This document shows, in pieces, positions 56,866-64,000 of a DNA stretch of 64,000 nucleotides. Made by a program: the position numbers and the translations under genes. Origin of the DNA: Streptomyces sp. CoH27 (lineage in GTDB: Bacteria > Actinomycetota > Actinomycetes > Streptomycetales > Streptomycetaceae). Where the stretch lies: assembly GCF_020181035.1 (NCBI RefSeq), contig NZ_JAIQYY010000019.1, positions 159,280 through 223,279 on the forward strand. The letters run 5' to 3'. Under the pieces are notes generated by a model. The model saw nothing but the letters and a program-made list of their open reading frames with translations. It searched no databases and was not told where the DNA came from. Within the stretch, counting starts at the first letter, position 1. The number at the start of each line of letters is the position of its first letter.

Positions 56866-57747
56866 GTGATCGAACTGGCTGCGGCGTTCGCCGTCGCGGG
56901 AGCGGCGAGCAACGCCATGGGCACCGCCTTCCAGCGCAAGGCGGCGTCCACCTCCCGCCGCAGCGGGATCCGGCTGGTCGCGGAGCTGGCGCGGCGGCCC
57001 TTCTGGGTGATCGGCATGTGCGGTGTGGTCGGCGCCGCGCTGTTCCAGAGTCTGGCCCTGGTCAACGGCCCGCTCGCACTCGTCCAGCCGCTGTTCATCC
57101 TGGAACTGCCGTTCGCGCTGCTCATCGCGGCCCCGCTGATGCACAAGCGGATGCCGCGCTCGGGCTGGTGGGGCGTGGGCTGCTGTGTGGGCGGCCTGGC
57201 GGTCCTCCTCATGGCCGCGGCCCCGCACGGCGCCACCGACCACGCGCCGCTGACCCGCTGGATCCCGGCTCTGTCCCTGTGCCTCGGCGGGATGACCGGG
57301 GCGGTACTGCTGTCCGGCCGGGGCCACGCGCCGGCCCGGCGCGCCGCACTGCTCGCGGCCGCGTCCGCGACCGGGAACGCCCTGACCGCCGCCCTGCTGA
57401 AGTCGGCCAGCGGCACCTTCGCCGACCACGGCTTCGGGGCCTTTCTGCGGTCCTGGCAGACGTACGGCTTCGCACTCGTCGGAGTCGCCTCCGTCGTCCT
57501 GCTGGAGAACGCGCTCCAGGCAGGCCCGCTGGTCGCCGCCCAGCCGGCACTCACGATCGGCGACGCGATGATCAGCCTGGCCCTCGGCATGACCCTGTTC
57601 GGGGAGCGGATCCGCCTGGGCTGGTGGCTCGTGCCGGAGGCGTGCGGGGCGCTGCTGATCGTCGCGGGTGTCGTGGTCCTCAGCCGGGCCGTCCAGCGCA
57701 TCACCACGGTGCCGGTCGCGGCGGAGCGGCGACACGCGGAGGCCTGA
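56866..57747 (+). CDS. DMT-superfamily transporter-like membrane protein
   Basis: The 293-aa protein has about nine hydrophobic segments: residues 3-22, 41-62, 66-85, 96-115 and onward, ending VPEACGALLIVAGVVVLSRA. Two EamA-like halves are visible, with NGPLALVQPLFILELPFAL and GPLVAAQPALTIGDAMISLA as the repeated motif. It should export or import a small metabolite across the membrane; the substrate is unknown. I chose the GTG at 56866, which has AGGAGAGGG about 4 nt upstream, over the GTG at 56842. Confidence 0.8.
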   Translation: MIELAAAFAVAGAASNAMGTAFQRKAASTSRRSGIRLVAELARRPFWVIGMCGVVGAALFQSLALVNGPLALVQPLFILELPFALLIAAPLMHKRMPRSGWWGVGCCVGGLAVLLMAAAPHGATDHAPLTRWIPALSLCLGGMTGAVLLSGRGHAPARRAALLAAASATGNALTAALLKSASGTFADHGFGAFLRSWQTYGFALVGVASVVLLENALQAGPLVAAQPALTIGDAMISLALGMTLFGERIRLGWWLVPEACGALLIVAGVVVLSRAVQRITTVPVAAERRHAEA

Positions 57748-57822
57748 GCGGTGCGCCCGTCAAGGCCGGCCCGGCTGGCTGGATGTCACCGTTGACCGGG
57801 TTGGTCCGCCCATGACACGTTC

Positions 57823-57854
57823 GGCCTGCCCCGGCCGAGTGGACGGGGCAGGCC
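57823..57854. terminator. Hairpin between the DMT transporter and the next gene
   Basis: GGCCTGCCCC (57823-57832) pairs with GGGGCAGGCC (57845-57854) around a 12-nt loop. It lies 20 bp before the next ATG (57874), so it may be a terminator or a structured leader. Confidence 0.5.
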
Positions 57855-57873
57855 TCCTGGAGGGAGACGAACG

Positions 57874-58350
57874 ATGGCGTTATGCGGTAGACGCACGCGG
57901 CTGCGCGCGGCCGTCACGGTGACCACGGTGATGATCGCGGCGGTCGCGGCCGGGCCGGCCGCCGTCGCGGCGAGCGCCCCGGCGCCCCGCGCCGCGACCC
58001 CGGTCGCAGCGGGTGCGCTGAACGATCCGACCCCGGAGGAGCAGGAGCACCTCAGGGAGGTGGCCGGTTCGATCTGGACACCGGAGCTGGCCGCCGGCTG
58101 GAACATGAACTCCGACGTGGCCGACGTCCTGTCGACCGCCACCGGAGAGATCCTCAAGTGCAGCGAGGCCTTCGCGCTCGTCCCCCGCCCGCCCGGCTTC
58201 CTTCCCGGGATCGGCTACCTGCTCAGCTACTGGAAGAACCTCCGCGACTACTTCCTCGTCGTGAAGGACGACCGTACCTACCGCGCCTGTGTCGTCACGG
58301 CCGCCAACAACTACCGCTCACAGATCGAGATCGCCTCGATGGGCATCTGA
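57874..58350 (+). CDS. Secreted protein of unknown function, 158 aa
   Basis: A signal peptide covers residues 1-33 (basic start, then VTVTTVMIAAVAAGPAAVAA). The mature part (about 40-158) is TPEEQEHLREVAGSIWTPEL, LSTATGEILKCSEAFALVPR and LLSYWKNLRDYFLVVKDDRT, with two Cys likely to form a disulfide. I recognise no domain. The ATG at 57874 has a GGAGGGAG-type site. It is exported and monocistronic, next to a TetR gene facing it. Confidence 0.7.
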   Translation: MALCGRRTRLRAAVTVTTVMIAAVAAGPAAVAASAPAPRAATPVAAGALNDPTPEEQEHLREVAGSIWTPELAAGWNMNSDVADVLSTATGEILKCSEAFALVPRPPGFLPGIGYLLSYWKNLRDYFLVVKDDRTYRACVVTAANNYRSQIEIASMGI

Positions 58351-58358
58351 ACGGATTC

Positions 58359-58973
58359 CTACCGCCCCGCGATCCCGTCGATCCAGGACAGCAGCCGTTC
58401 CCCCTGGGTGGCCATCACGCCGGGATCGCGCAGGGTGTTGGTGAGGACGGACATGCCCTGATAGGCCGCGACGAGTTCGACGGCGAGCGCGGCGGCGTCC
58501 ACCCGGCCGAGCTGGGCGAACTGGGACTCCACCCAGTCGAGCAGGGCCCGCATCACCTTCGCGGCGGCCCGGTCCAGGCCGTCGTCACGCTTGTCCAGCT
58601 CGGTGGCGAGGGTGCCGAACGGGCAGCCGAAGCGGGCGGCGGTCTCGCGCTGGTCGACCCAGCCGGCGACCAGCGCCTTCAGCCGGTCGGCCGGGTCCGG
58701 CAGGGCGGCCAACTCGGCTGTGAGCGCGTCGAGTTGCTCGCAGTGAGCGTCCACGGCGGCCTCGACCAGCAGGTCCTTGGTCTTGAAGTAGTAGTAGACG
58801 TTGCCGAGGGGGACGTCGGCCGCGCGGGCAATGTCGCCGAGGGTGGTCTTCTCGACGCCCTGCTCATGGAAGACCTGGACGGCCGCTCGCACCAGGCGCT
58901 CACGTTTGCCGCCGCGGCCCGAGCGCGGTGCTTTCGCGGAGGTGGCGCGGGTGCCGGATTCTGAGTCAGTCAC
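58359..58973 (-). CDS. TetR-family regulator of the NmrA-like gene
   Basis: The 204-aa protein has the HTH RERLVRAAVQVFHEQGVEKT, TLGDIARAADVPLGNVYYYF at residues 24-63. Residues VYYYFKTKDLLVEAAVDAHC open the ligand domain, which includes RFGCPFGTLATELD typical of LmrA/YxaF-type TetR proteins (TetR_C_18-like). The start is the GTG at 58973, set by the TAT -10 and operator geometry; upstream ATGs are not supported. The divergent NAD(P)-binding gene starts 81 bp away. It is probably autoregulated at the palindrome beside its start. Confidence 0.8.
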   Translation of the reverse strand: MTDSESGTRATSAKAPRSGRGGKRERLVRAAVQVFHEQGVEKTTLGDIARAADVPLGNVYYYFKTKDLLVEAAVDAHCEQLDALTAELAALPDPADRLKALVAGWVDQRETAARFGCPFGTLATELDKRDDGLDRAAAKVMRALLDWVESQFAQLGRVDAAALAVELVAAYQGMSVLTNTLRDPGVMATQGERLLSWIDGIAGR

Positions 58974-58980
58974 CTGACTG
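58967..58980. promoter_or_regulatory. Palindrome CAGTCA-CC-TGACTG at the TetR start
   Basis: Perfect 6-bp arms 2 bp apart cover the GTG (58973) of the TetR gene. Its -10 TATCCT lies just upstream, so this is a likely operator and a leaderless promoter. Confidence 0.55.
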
Positions 58981-59021
58981 AGGATAGACAACGGGCACGG
59001 GCGCACGCTAACGTCTCGCTT

Positions 59022-59037
59022 AGTTAGTCAACTAACT
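59022..59037. promoter_or_regulatory. Palindrome AGTTAGT-CA-ACTAACT before the NmrA-like gene
   Basis: Perfect 7-bp arms separated by CA, ending 16 bp before the ATG at 59054. It resembles TetR operators and shares the TAGTCA/TGACTA theme with the palindrome at 58967. Confidence 0.65.
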
Positions 59038-59053
59038 CACTGGAGGGGATGTC

Positions 59054-59875
59054 ATGATCGTCGTCACGGGAGCCACCGGGAACGTCGGCCGCGCGCTGGT
59101 CGCCGAGCTGGTCGAGGCCGGGGAGGCGGTGACCGCCGTCGCGCGGCGCGTCCGGAACGAGGACGTGCCGCCGGGAGTACAGGCCGTGGCCGCCGACCTG
59201 GGGAACCCGGAGACCCTGGGGCCGGCGCTGGAGGGCGCGAAGGCCCTGTTCCTGCTGGTGGCCGGCGAGGACCCGGCCGGCATCCTGCGCCGGGCCGCCG
59301 CGGCCGGGGTCGCGAGGGTGGTGTTGCTGTCCTCGCAGGGGGTGGGCACCCGGCCCGAGGCATACGCACACGCGGCGGGCTTCGAGGCGGCTGTCGCCGC
59401 GTCCGGCCTGCCGTTCACCGTCCTGCGCTCGGGCGGCCTGGCCTCCAACGCGCTGGCCTGGGCGGAGCCGGTCCGCCGGCACCGTACGGCGGCGGCGCCC
59501 TTCGCCGACGTGGCGCTGCCGTTCGTGGACCCGGCCGATGTCGCGGCCGCGGCGGCGGTCGTCCTGCGCGAGGACGGCCACGACGGCGCGACCTACACCC
59601 TGACCGGCCCGGAGCCCACCACCCCACGGCAGCGGGCCGCCGCCCTCGCCGAGGCGCTCGGGGAACCGGTGACGTTCGTGGAACAGAGCCGCGAGGCGGC
59701 CCGCGCGCAGATGCTCCAGTTCATGCCGGCGGCGGTCGCCGAGGGCACGCTGGCCGTCCTCGGCACACCCACACCGCAGGAGCAGACGGCCAGTGGGGAC
59801 GTGGAGCGCCTGCTCGGCCGCCCCGCGATCCCGTTCGCCGCGTGGGCGGCACGCCATGCGGCGGCGTTCCGCTGA
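59054..59875 (+). CDS. NmrA-like NAD(P)-binding protein
   Basis: This 273-aa atypical SDR has MIVVTGATGNVGRALVAELV (Gly motif at residues 6-12) and RVVLLSSQGVGTRPEAYAH. It also has LPFTVLRSGGLASNALAWAE and FVDPADVAAAAAVVLREDGH, typical of NmrA/TMR-type sensors and quinone oxidoreductase-like proteins. It lacks a clear Tyr-x-x-x-Lys, so it may sense NAD(P) ratio or reduce quinones. GGAGGGG precedes the ATG. It is controlled by the divergent TetR gene. A frameshifted CYTH gene follows. Confidence 0.82.
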   Translation: MIVVTGATGNVGRALVAELVEAGEAVTAVARRVRNEDVPPGVQAVAADLGNPETLGPALEGAKALFLLVAGEDPAGILRRAAAAGVARVVLLSSQGVGTRPEAYAHAAGFEAAVAASGLPFTVLRSGGLASNALAWAEPVRRHRTAAAPFADVALPFVDPADVAAAAAVVLREDGHDGATYTLTGPEPTTPRQRAAALAEALGEPVTFVEQSREAARAQMLQFMPAAVAEGTLAVLGTPTPQEQTASGDVERLLGRPAIPFAAWAARHAAAFR

Positions 59876-59895
59876 CGGGCTGCGACGCCGGGAGG

Positions 59896-60457
59896 ATGAC
59901 CGGGACGACGGGCGGTCCGGCCGCCCCCACGCCACGACCGGGCCGGTATGCACGCGTCGAACGCGAACGGCGCTTCCTGCCGGCCGGCCCGCCCGCGCCC
60001 GCGACGGTGACGGCCACGCGCACGATCACCGACCGCTGTCCGCCGGGCACCCGCCTGCGGCTCCGCCGCTCCGAACGGCCGGACAGCCAGGGCGAGTTGA
60101 AGCTGACGCAGAAGATCCCCCGCACCCGGCCCGGTGCCGTCGCAGGGCCTGGTCACGAGCACGTTCCTGTCGCCGGCCGAGTACGACGTCCTGGCCTCGC
60201 TGCCCGCCCTGACCCTCACCAAGACCCGCCTGAGCGTTCCCCCGCTGCGCGTCGACGTCTTCGCCGGGCGGCTGCGCGGACTGGTGCTCGCGGAGGGCGA
60301 GTTCGCGACGGACGAGGAGGCGGAGCCCTTCGCACCCCCGCCCGAGTGCGGGGCCGAGGTGACGGACGACGTGCGCTTCATGGGCGGGCACCTGGTCCGG
60401 GCGACCCGCGCGGAGCTGCTCAGCCGTCTGGCCGAGTACGGCATCCACCCCGAGTGA
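59896..60457 (+). pseudogene. CYTH-domain gene split by a frameshift
   Basis: The first part reads YARVERERRFLPAGPP (the ExExR/K metal motif), then TRTITDRCPPGTRLRLRRSE and GELKLTQKIPRTRPGAV. The frame must then shift near 60139 to continue QGLVTSTFLSPAEYDVLASL, LTLTKTRLSVPPLRVDVFAG, LVLAEGEFATDEEAEPF and VRFMGGHLVRATRAELLSRL. One extra G explains the break. Read together this is a full CYTH domain (adenylate cyclase/thiamine triphosphatase type). It is either a young pseudogene or a sequencing error. Confidence 0.65.
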
Positions 60458-60639
60458 TCCCAGTGGCCGTGGAGCGCCATAGGGCCACCTGGGTGAGGCA
60501 ACTTCCCGCTTGGCGCCTCCTTTGCCCGCCACACCGAACCAAATAAAGCCATTTGTCTGCTTATCAACCCTATGGTGCGAGGTGTTCGGGGTCTCGGCTG
60601 AGGGGGCGCACAACGCGTCGTGGCAGGGCGCGGGTTGGG

Positions 60640-61872
60640 ATGGCGATGAGTGGAATCGGCCGCCGGAGCGCGGCGCGTCTCGGGCTCGGTGCCGGAATCG
60701 GCATGGCCGCCGCCTCACTGGCGGGATGCAGTGGCCAGGGCGGGCCCGAAGGGGCGCCCGCGCCGGGGGCGGGTCGATTGATCGGGGACGGCTCGACGTC
60801 GTACACCGGACGGCAGCCCAACCAGCCGCCCCCGCCCACGGCCCTGGAACCCGGGCAGCCCCCGCCGCAGTTCGTGGTGTTCTCCTGGGACGGTGCCGGC
60901 GAGGTGGGCACCGGCCTGTTCCCGCGTTTCCTCCAGCTCGCCCGGGACCACGGCGCACACATGACGTTCTTCCTCTCCGGCCTCTATCTGCTGCCGGAGG
61001 ACAGGAAGCGGCTGTACCGTCCGCCGAACAACCCCGTCGGCGCCTCCGACATCGGCTATCTCACCGACCGGCACCTCAAGGAGACGCTGACGTGCGTGCG
61101 TCAGGCCTGGCTCGACGGCCACGAGATCGGCACCCACTTCAACGGCCACTTCTGCACCGGCCCCGGCTCGGTGGCCGACTGGACCGCCGCGCAGTGGCGT
61201 TCGGAGATCGAACAGGCCCGGTCGTTCGTCACGTCCTGGCGCACCCACACCGGTTGGCACAGCGCCCCGCCGCTCCCCTTCGACTACGACAAGGAGCTGG
61301 TGGGCGGCCGTACCCCGTGCCTGCTCGGGCAGGCGAATCTGCTGCCGGTCGCTCGGGAACTGGGCTGGCGCTACGACGCGTCCTCGCCGGGCGGACTGCA
61401 ACGCTGGCCGCGCAAGCGGCACGGCGTCTGGGACCTGCCACTGCAGAGCATCCCTTTCCCGGGCCGCACGTTCGAGGTGCTGTCCATGGACTACAACATG
61501 CTCGCGAACCAGTCCAGGAACACGACACGGGCACCGTCCTACAACTACCCCTACTGGCGCGCCCAGGCGACACAGGCGTACCTGGCCGGGTTCCAGCGGG
61601 CGTACGAGACCAACCGGGCGCCGTTGTTCATCGGCAACCACTTCGAGGAGTGGAACGGCGGCATCTACATGGACGCCGCCGAGGAGGCTCTCAGGCAGAT
61701 CGCCGGCCGGGAGGACGTACGGCTGGTCTCCTTCCGCCAGTTCACCGACTGGCTCGACGCCCAGGACCCCGCGCTGCTCGCGCAGCTGCGCCGCCTCCAG
61801 GTCGGCGAGAAGCCCGACGGCGGCTGGACGGCGTTCCTGCGCCCGGCCGAGCGCTCCCGGGGCATGGCGTGA
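60640..61872 (+). CDS. Lipoprotein polysaccharide-deacetylase-like protein with Tat signal
   Basis: The 410-aa protein starts with a twin-arginine lipoprotein signal (SGIGRRSAARLGLGAGIGMA then LAGC, lipid Cys near residue 30). The mature part follows a Pro-rich linker and has FVVFSWDGAGEVGTGLFPRF, HMTFFLSGLYLLP, DGHEIGTHFNGHFC (the His-x3-His-like metal pair) and the closing RLVSFRQFTDWL. This fits the polysaccharide-deacetylase (NodB) fold. It likely acts on cell-wall or capsule glycans at the membrane surface. The start is the ATG at 60640; 60646 is also possible. Confidence 0.75.
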   Translation: MAMSGIGRRSAARLGLGAGIGMAAASLAGCSGQGGPEGAPAPGAGRLIGDGSTSYTGRQPNQPPPPTALEPGQPPPQFVVFSWDGAGEVGTGLFPRFLQLARDHGAHMTFFLSGLYLLPEDRKRLYRPPNNPVGASDIGYLTDRHLKETLTCVRQAWLDGHEIGTHFNGHFCTGPGSVADWTAAQWRSEIEQARSFVTSWRTHTGWHSAPPLPFDYDKELVGGRTPCLLGQANLLPVARELGWRYDASSPGGLQRWPRKRHGVWDLPLQSIPFPGRTFEVLSMDYNMLANQSRNTTRAPSYNYPYWRAQATQAYLAGFQRAYETNRAPLFIGNHFEEWNGGIYMDAAEEALRQIAGREDVRLVSFRQFTDWLDAQDPALLAQLRRLQVGEKPDGGWTAFLRPAERSRGMA

Positions 61873-61890
61873 CCGCTCGGCACACGAACG

Positions 61891-62280
61891 TCAGCCGGCG
61901 CTGCGGCGGGCGTACACCTCGATCTCGATCTTCATCCGGGGGTCGGCAAGGCCGCACTCCAGCATGGTCGCGGCCGGGCGGACGTCGCCGAAGCAGCGCC
62001 GCAGCACCGGCCAGCAGGGCTCGAAGTCCGCGCGGTCGGGCAGCAGATAGCGCACGCGCACCACATCGGCGAAGGTGCACCCCGCCTCGGCGAGCGCGGC
62101 CTCGATGTTGCGCAGGCACTGCTCGGCCTGGGCCACCACGTCGTCCGGGATCGTCATCGTCGTGTAGTCGAACCCGGTGGTCCCGGACACATGCACCCAG
62201 TCGCCGTCGACCACGGCACGGGCGTAACCGATCTGCTCCTCGAAGGTCGAACCGCTGAGGATCGCGCGTCGCTCTGTCAT
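61891..62280 (-). CDS. RidA/YjgF-family deaminase
   Basis: The 129-aa protein is a typical RidA: AILSGSTFEEQIGYARAVVD, HVSGTTGFDYTTMTIPDDVV, AEQCLRNIEAALAEAGCTFA, VRVRYLLPDRADF and AATMLECGLADPRMKIEIEV. The conserved pocket Arg is in VVRVRYLLP and the Glu near the end. It hydrolyses reactive enamine/imine intermediates from amino-acid dehydratases. A leaderless start is likely, with TAGCGT on the minus strand (62293-62288) 7 nt before the ATG at 62280. It is divergent from a LysR gene. Confidence 0.85.
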   Translation of the reverse strand: MTERRAILSGSTFEEQIGYARAVVDGDWVHVSGTTGFDYTTMTIPDDVVAQAEQCLRNIEAALAEAGCTFADVVRVRYLLPDRADFEPCWPVLRRCFGDVRPAATMLECGLADPRMKIEIEVYARRSAG

Positions 62281-62336
62281 GCGCCGAACGCTAGGTGACC
62301 AGCACCGATACGTCTAATACGGTCAGTGGCATGGAT

Positions 62337-62356
62337 CGATATCCCAAGGAATATCG
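62337..62356. promoter_or_regulatory. LysR-type operator in the RidA/LysR promoter
   Basis: CGATAT (62337-62342) and ATATCG (62351-62356) are perfect arms N8 apart, fitting a T-N11-A LysR box. A weaker dyad, TGAT-N8-ATCA, occurs near 62393-62408 before the LysR ATG. Confidence 0.55.
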
Positions 62357-62410
62357 CAGGGGTGTCGCAGGGGATGTCGCCGCGCCGGCATCTGCTGATA
62401 TCCCAGGATC

Positions 62411-63370
62411 ATGGACCGTCCCGAACTGCTGCCTCTCCCGCAACTGCACGCCTTCCTCGTACTCGCCGAGGAACTGCACTTCGGCCGCGCGGCCGCCCGC
62501 CTGGGCGTGGCCCAGCCTCCGCTCAGCCAGCAGATCCGCAGGCTGGAGGAGAAGGTCGGGTATCCGCTGTTCGACCGGGCCCCGGGCCGGGTCGCGCTCA
62601 CCCCGGCCGGCCATTCCCTGCTGCCGGCCGCACGGCGGGCGCTGACCGGGCTCGCCGACGGGCTGGCCACGGCGCGGGCCGCCGGCAGCGGGCGGGCCGG
62701 GCGGCTGCGGATCGGTTTCGCCGCCTCCCTGGCGCTGACCGTGGTGCCGGGCCTGCTGCGCGACTTCCGGCAGCGCTTCCCGGAGGCACATCTCGACATC
62801 CACGAGATGACGACGGCACCGCAGCTCGACGCCCTGCGCGACCGGACGATCGACATCGGCCTGCTGCGCGAACCGCCGGCCGGCCCGTCCGAGCTGGGCT
62901 TCCGGACCGTGCTCAGTGAACCGTTCGTGACCGTCCTGCCGGCCGCGCACCCGCTGGCCGCCCGACGGACCGTGCCGCTCGGCCGGCTGGCGGACGAACC
63001 GTTCGTGCTGCTGCCGCGCGCCGTGGGCCCACAGCTGTACGACCGGATCACCGGCCTGTGCGAGGCGGCGGGGTTCACGCCCCGGATCGCGCAGCACGCG
63101 GTGGAGTGGCAGACGGTGTGCGCGCTGGTGGAGACCGGGCTGGGCGTGTCCGTGGCGCCGGCCGGCATCCGCCGTATCCGCCTCAAGGGCGTCGCCTTCC
63201 GCCGGATCGAGCCCGGCACCGCCCGTACCCGGGTCGCGGTGGCGTGGCGCGAGGGCGACGGCAATCCCCTGGTCGGACAGCTGCTGGCGACGATCGGTCA
63301 GGGCGGAGCCGGACGCCTGCCCGGCACGGTCACCGGGCCGGCTCCGGACGCACCGGATGCCCGCTCATGA
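62411..63370 (+). CDS. LysR-family regulator
   Basis: The 319-aa LysR protein has the HTH LPQLHAFLVLAEELHFGRAA, ARLGVAQPPLSQQIRRLEEK at residues 8-50 and an effector domain from about residue 90 (GRLRIGFAASLALTVVPGLL). It resembles aromatic or amino-acid catabolic LysR proteins. It is divergent from the RidA gene, which it probably controls; the palindromes at 62337-62356 are likely binding sites. Its 3' end overlaps the convergent AhpD gene by 41 bp. Confidence 0.85.
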   Translation: MDRPELLPLPQLHAFLVLAEELHFGRAAARLGVAQPPLSQQIRRLEEKVGYPLFDRAPGRVALTPAGHSLLPAARRALTGLADGLATARAAGSGRAGRLRIGFAASLALTVVPGLLRDFRQRFPEAHLDIHEMTTAPQLDALRDRTIDIGLLREPPAGPSELGFRTVLSEPFVTVLPAAHPLAARRTVPLGRLADEPFVLLPRAVGPQLYDRITGLCEAAGFTPRIAQHAVEWQTVCALVETGLGVSVAPAGIRRIRLKGVAFRRIEPGTARTRVAVAWREGDGNPLVGQLLATIGQGGAGRLPGTVTGPAPDAPDARS

Positions 63371-63818
63371 TCGAGACCCGGTTGAACGCGTTGATGGTGA
63401 CGGCCACCCAGATGACCGCCGCGATCTGGTCGTCGGTGAGCACGTCCCGGGCCGCCGTGCAGGCCGCGTCCTGCGCGGCGGTGTCCGCGGCGGCAGTGGT
63501 CGCCTCGGCGAGCGCCAGTGCGGCTCGCTCGGCGGGCGTGAACAGTTCGGTCTCCCGCCAGGCGGCGAGCACACCGAGGCGCTCCGGGGTGTCACCTGCC
63601 CGCAGCGCGGCCCGGGTGTGCACGTGCAGGCAGTAGGCGCAGCCGTTGATCTGCGAGACCCGGAGGTTGACCAGCTCCACGAGGGTGCGCTCCAGACCGG
63701 CGTCGGCGGCCGTCGCCCGTACCGCCTCGGAGGTCTGCACCAGTGCGTGATACGGCTTGGGGCTCTGCTTGTCGATGAAGATCCGCCGAGCGCCGCCGGC
63801 CGGGACGGGACTGGTCAA
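63330..63818 (-). CDS. AhpD-like carboxymuconolactone-decarboxylase family protein
   Basis: The 162-aa protein has LVELVNLRVSQINGCAYCLH then VHTRAALRAG, containing the CxxC-x3-H active site of AhpD (about residues 60-67). The fold is all-helical and forms trimers. The family reduces peroxides or isomerises lactones. The start is the TTG at 63818, which has GGAGGAG at perfect spacing; an ATG at 63845 has no such site. The 3' end overlaps the LysR gene on the opposite strand. Confidence 0.8.
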   Translation of the reverse strand: MTSPVPAGGARRIFIDKQSPKPYHALVQTSEAVRATAADAGLERTLVELVNLRVSQINGCAYCLHVHTRAALRAGDTPERLGVLAAWRETELFTPAERAALALAEATTAAADTAAQDAACTAARDVLTDDQIAAVIWVAVTINAFNRVSIMSGHPVRPEPAR

Positions 63819-63921
63819 CCTGGACTCCTCCGGGGTTCGCACCATACTCGTCAAGGATTAAACCATCAGGGTTCTGGCCCGTTGGTCTCCGGTGAGGACC
63901 GGCGCTATGCGACGACTTCGC

Positions 63922-64000
63922 CTAGGCGGCGACCTCGGCGGTCTTCGCCTCCTCCGCGTTGGGTACCTGGATCGCGATCACCTCATAGCCCTGCCCGGCC
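63922..64000 (-). CDS. C-terminal end of an unidentified protein, cut by the window edge
   Basis: The last 25 codons are visible, ending in the TAG at 63922-63924: AGQGYEVIAIQVPN then AEEAKTAEVAA. It lies on the minus strand and begins outside the window. The piece is too short to assign a family. Confidence 0.5.
   Translation of the reverse strand, partial: AGQGYEVIAIQVPNAEEAKTAEVAA

Overview
This window is chromosomal DNA from a Streptomyces-like high-GC actinomycete. The evidence is a very strong G/C third-position bias, GTG and TTG starts, leaderless -10 boxes of the TAGCGT type, a mycothiol-type DinB-fold protein, a Methyltransf_19 (DUF574) protein, chitinase direct-repeat operators, and TTGTCCACA DnaA boxes. 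No rRNA, tRNA, CRISPR array, phage or complete insertion sequence was seen. The organisation is accessory or arm-like: many one- to four-gene units, each with its own TetR, MerR, LysR or Lrp regulator, and several decaying genes.

Layout. 1-4.4 kb: a cut-off TetR gene facing an epimerase, an unknown protein, then a double-HTH MerR regulator facing an erythromycin-esterase-like gene. 4.5-9.9 kb: a compact class I lanthipeptide locus on the minus strand. In transcription order it holds a 57-aa unknown ORF, a stand-alone LanB elimination domain, a LanB lacking that domain, a 56-aa precursor that was too short for routine gene calling, two strong hairpins, and LanC. 10-16 kb: twin DnaA boxes, a DUF2993/LmeA-like protein coupled to a methyltransferase with an apparent frameshift, a MetE-like protein, a lysine-rich coiled-coil/winged-helix protein and a decayed hydrolase. 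16-24.4 kb: an SDR, a YdeI-like protein, an orphan NarL-type sensor kinase, a phytoene-desaturase-like flavoprotein, a 25-aa bL37-like ribosomal protein, a Gre-family factor and a ClpC-like ATPase.

24.5-30 kb: a formate-dehydrogenase module (LysR regulator, FdhD, FdhF/YdeP-type oxidoreductase, MoeA-like protein) around a promoter region with nested palindromes. 30.2-36 kb: a hotdog protein, a degenerate Nudix protein, and two divergent pairs, alkyl-DHAP synthase-like plus lipid kinase and TetR plus glycerol-3-phosphate dehydrogenase. This second set resembles the mycobacterial Rv2249c-Rv2252 neighbourhood. 36-47 kb: a WGR/beta-propeller fusion, TetR and SDR, ABC-F, an unidentified frameshifted remnant, a PAS-HTH regulator with a PLP dehydratase, an aldo/keto reductase, an SDR behind two perfect TetR-type operators, and a QueG-like iron-sulfur protein.

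47-64 kb: a Methyltransf_19 protein, a wrecked beta-lactamase-family gene, a GCS2-type carboxylate-amine ligase, AzlCD with a divergent Lrp regulator, a thioesterase, a mycothiol-dependent-type enzyme, a secreted GH18 chitinase behind chitinase repeats, a DMT transporter, a TetR/NmrA pair, a frameshifted CYTH gene, a Tat-lipoprotein polysaccharide deacetylase, RidA with a divergent LysR, AhpD, and the tail of a gene running off the window.

The most promising undescribed system is the lanthipeptide locus. Its precursor has five Cys, and each is preceded three or four residues earlier by a Ser or Thr, which predicts five tandem, non-overlapping rings.
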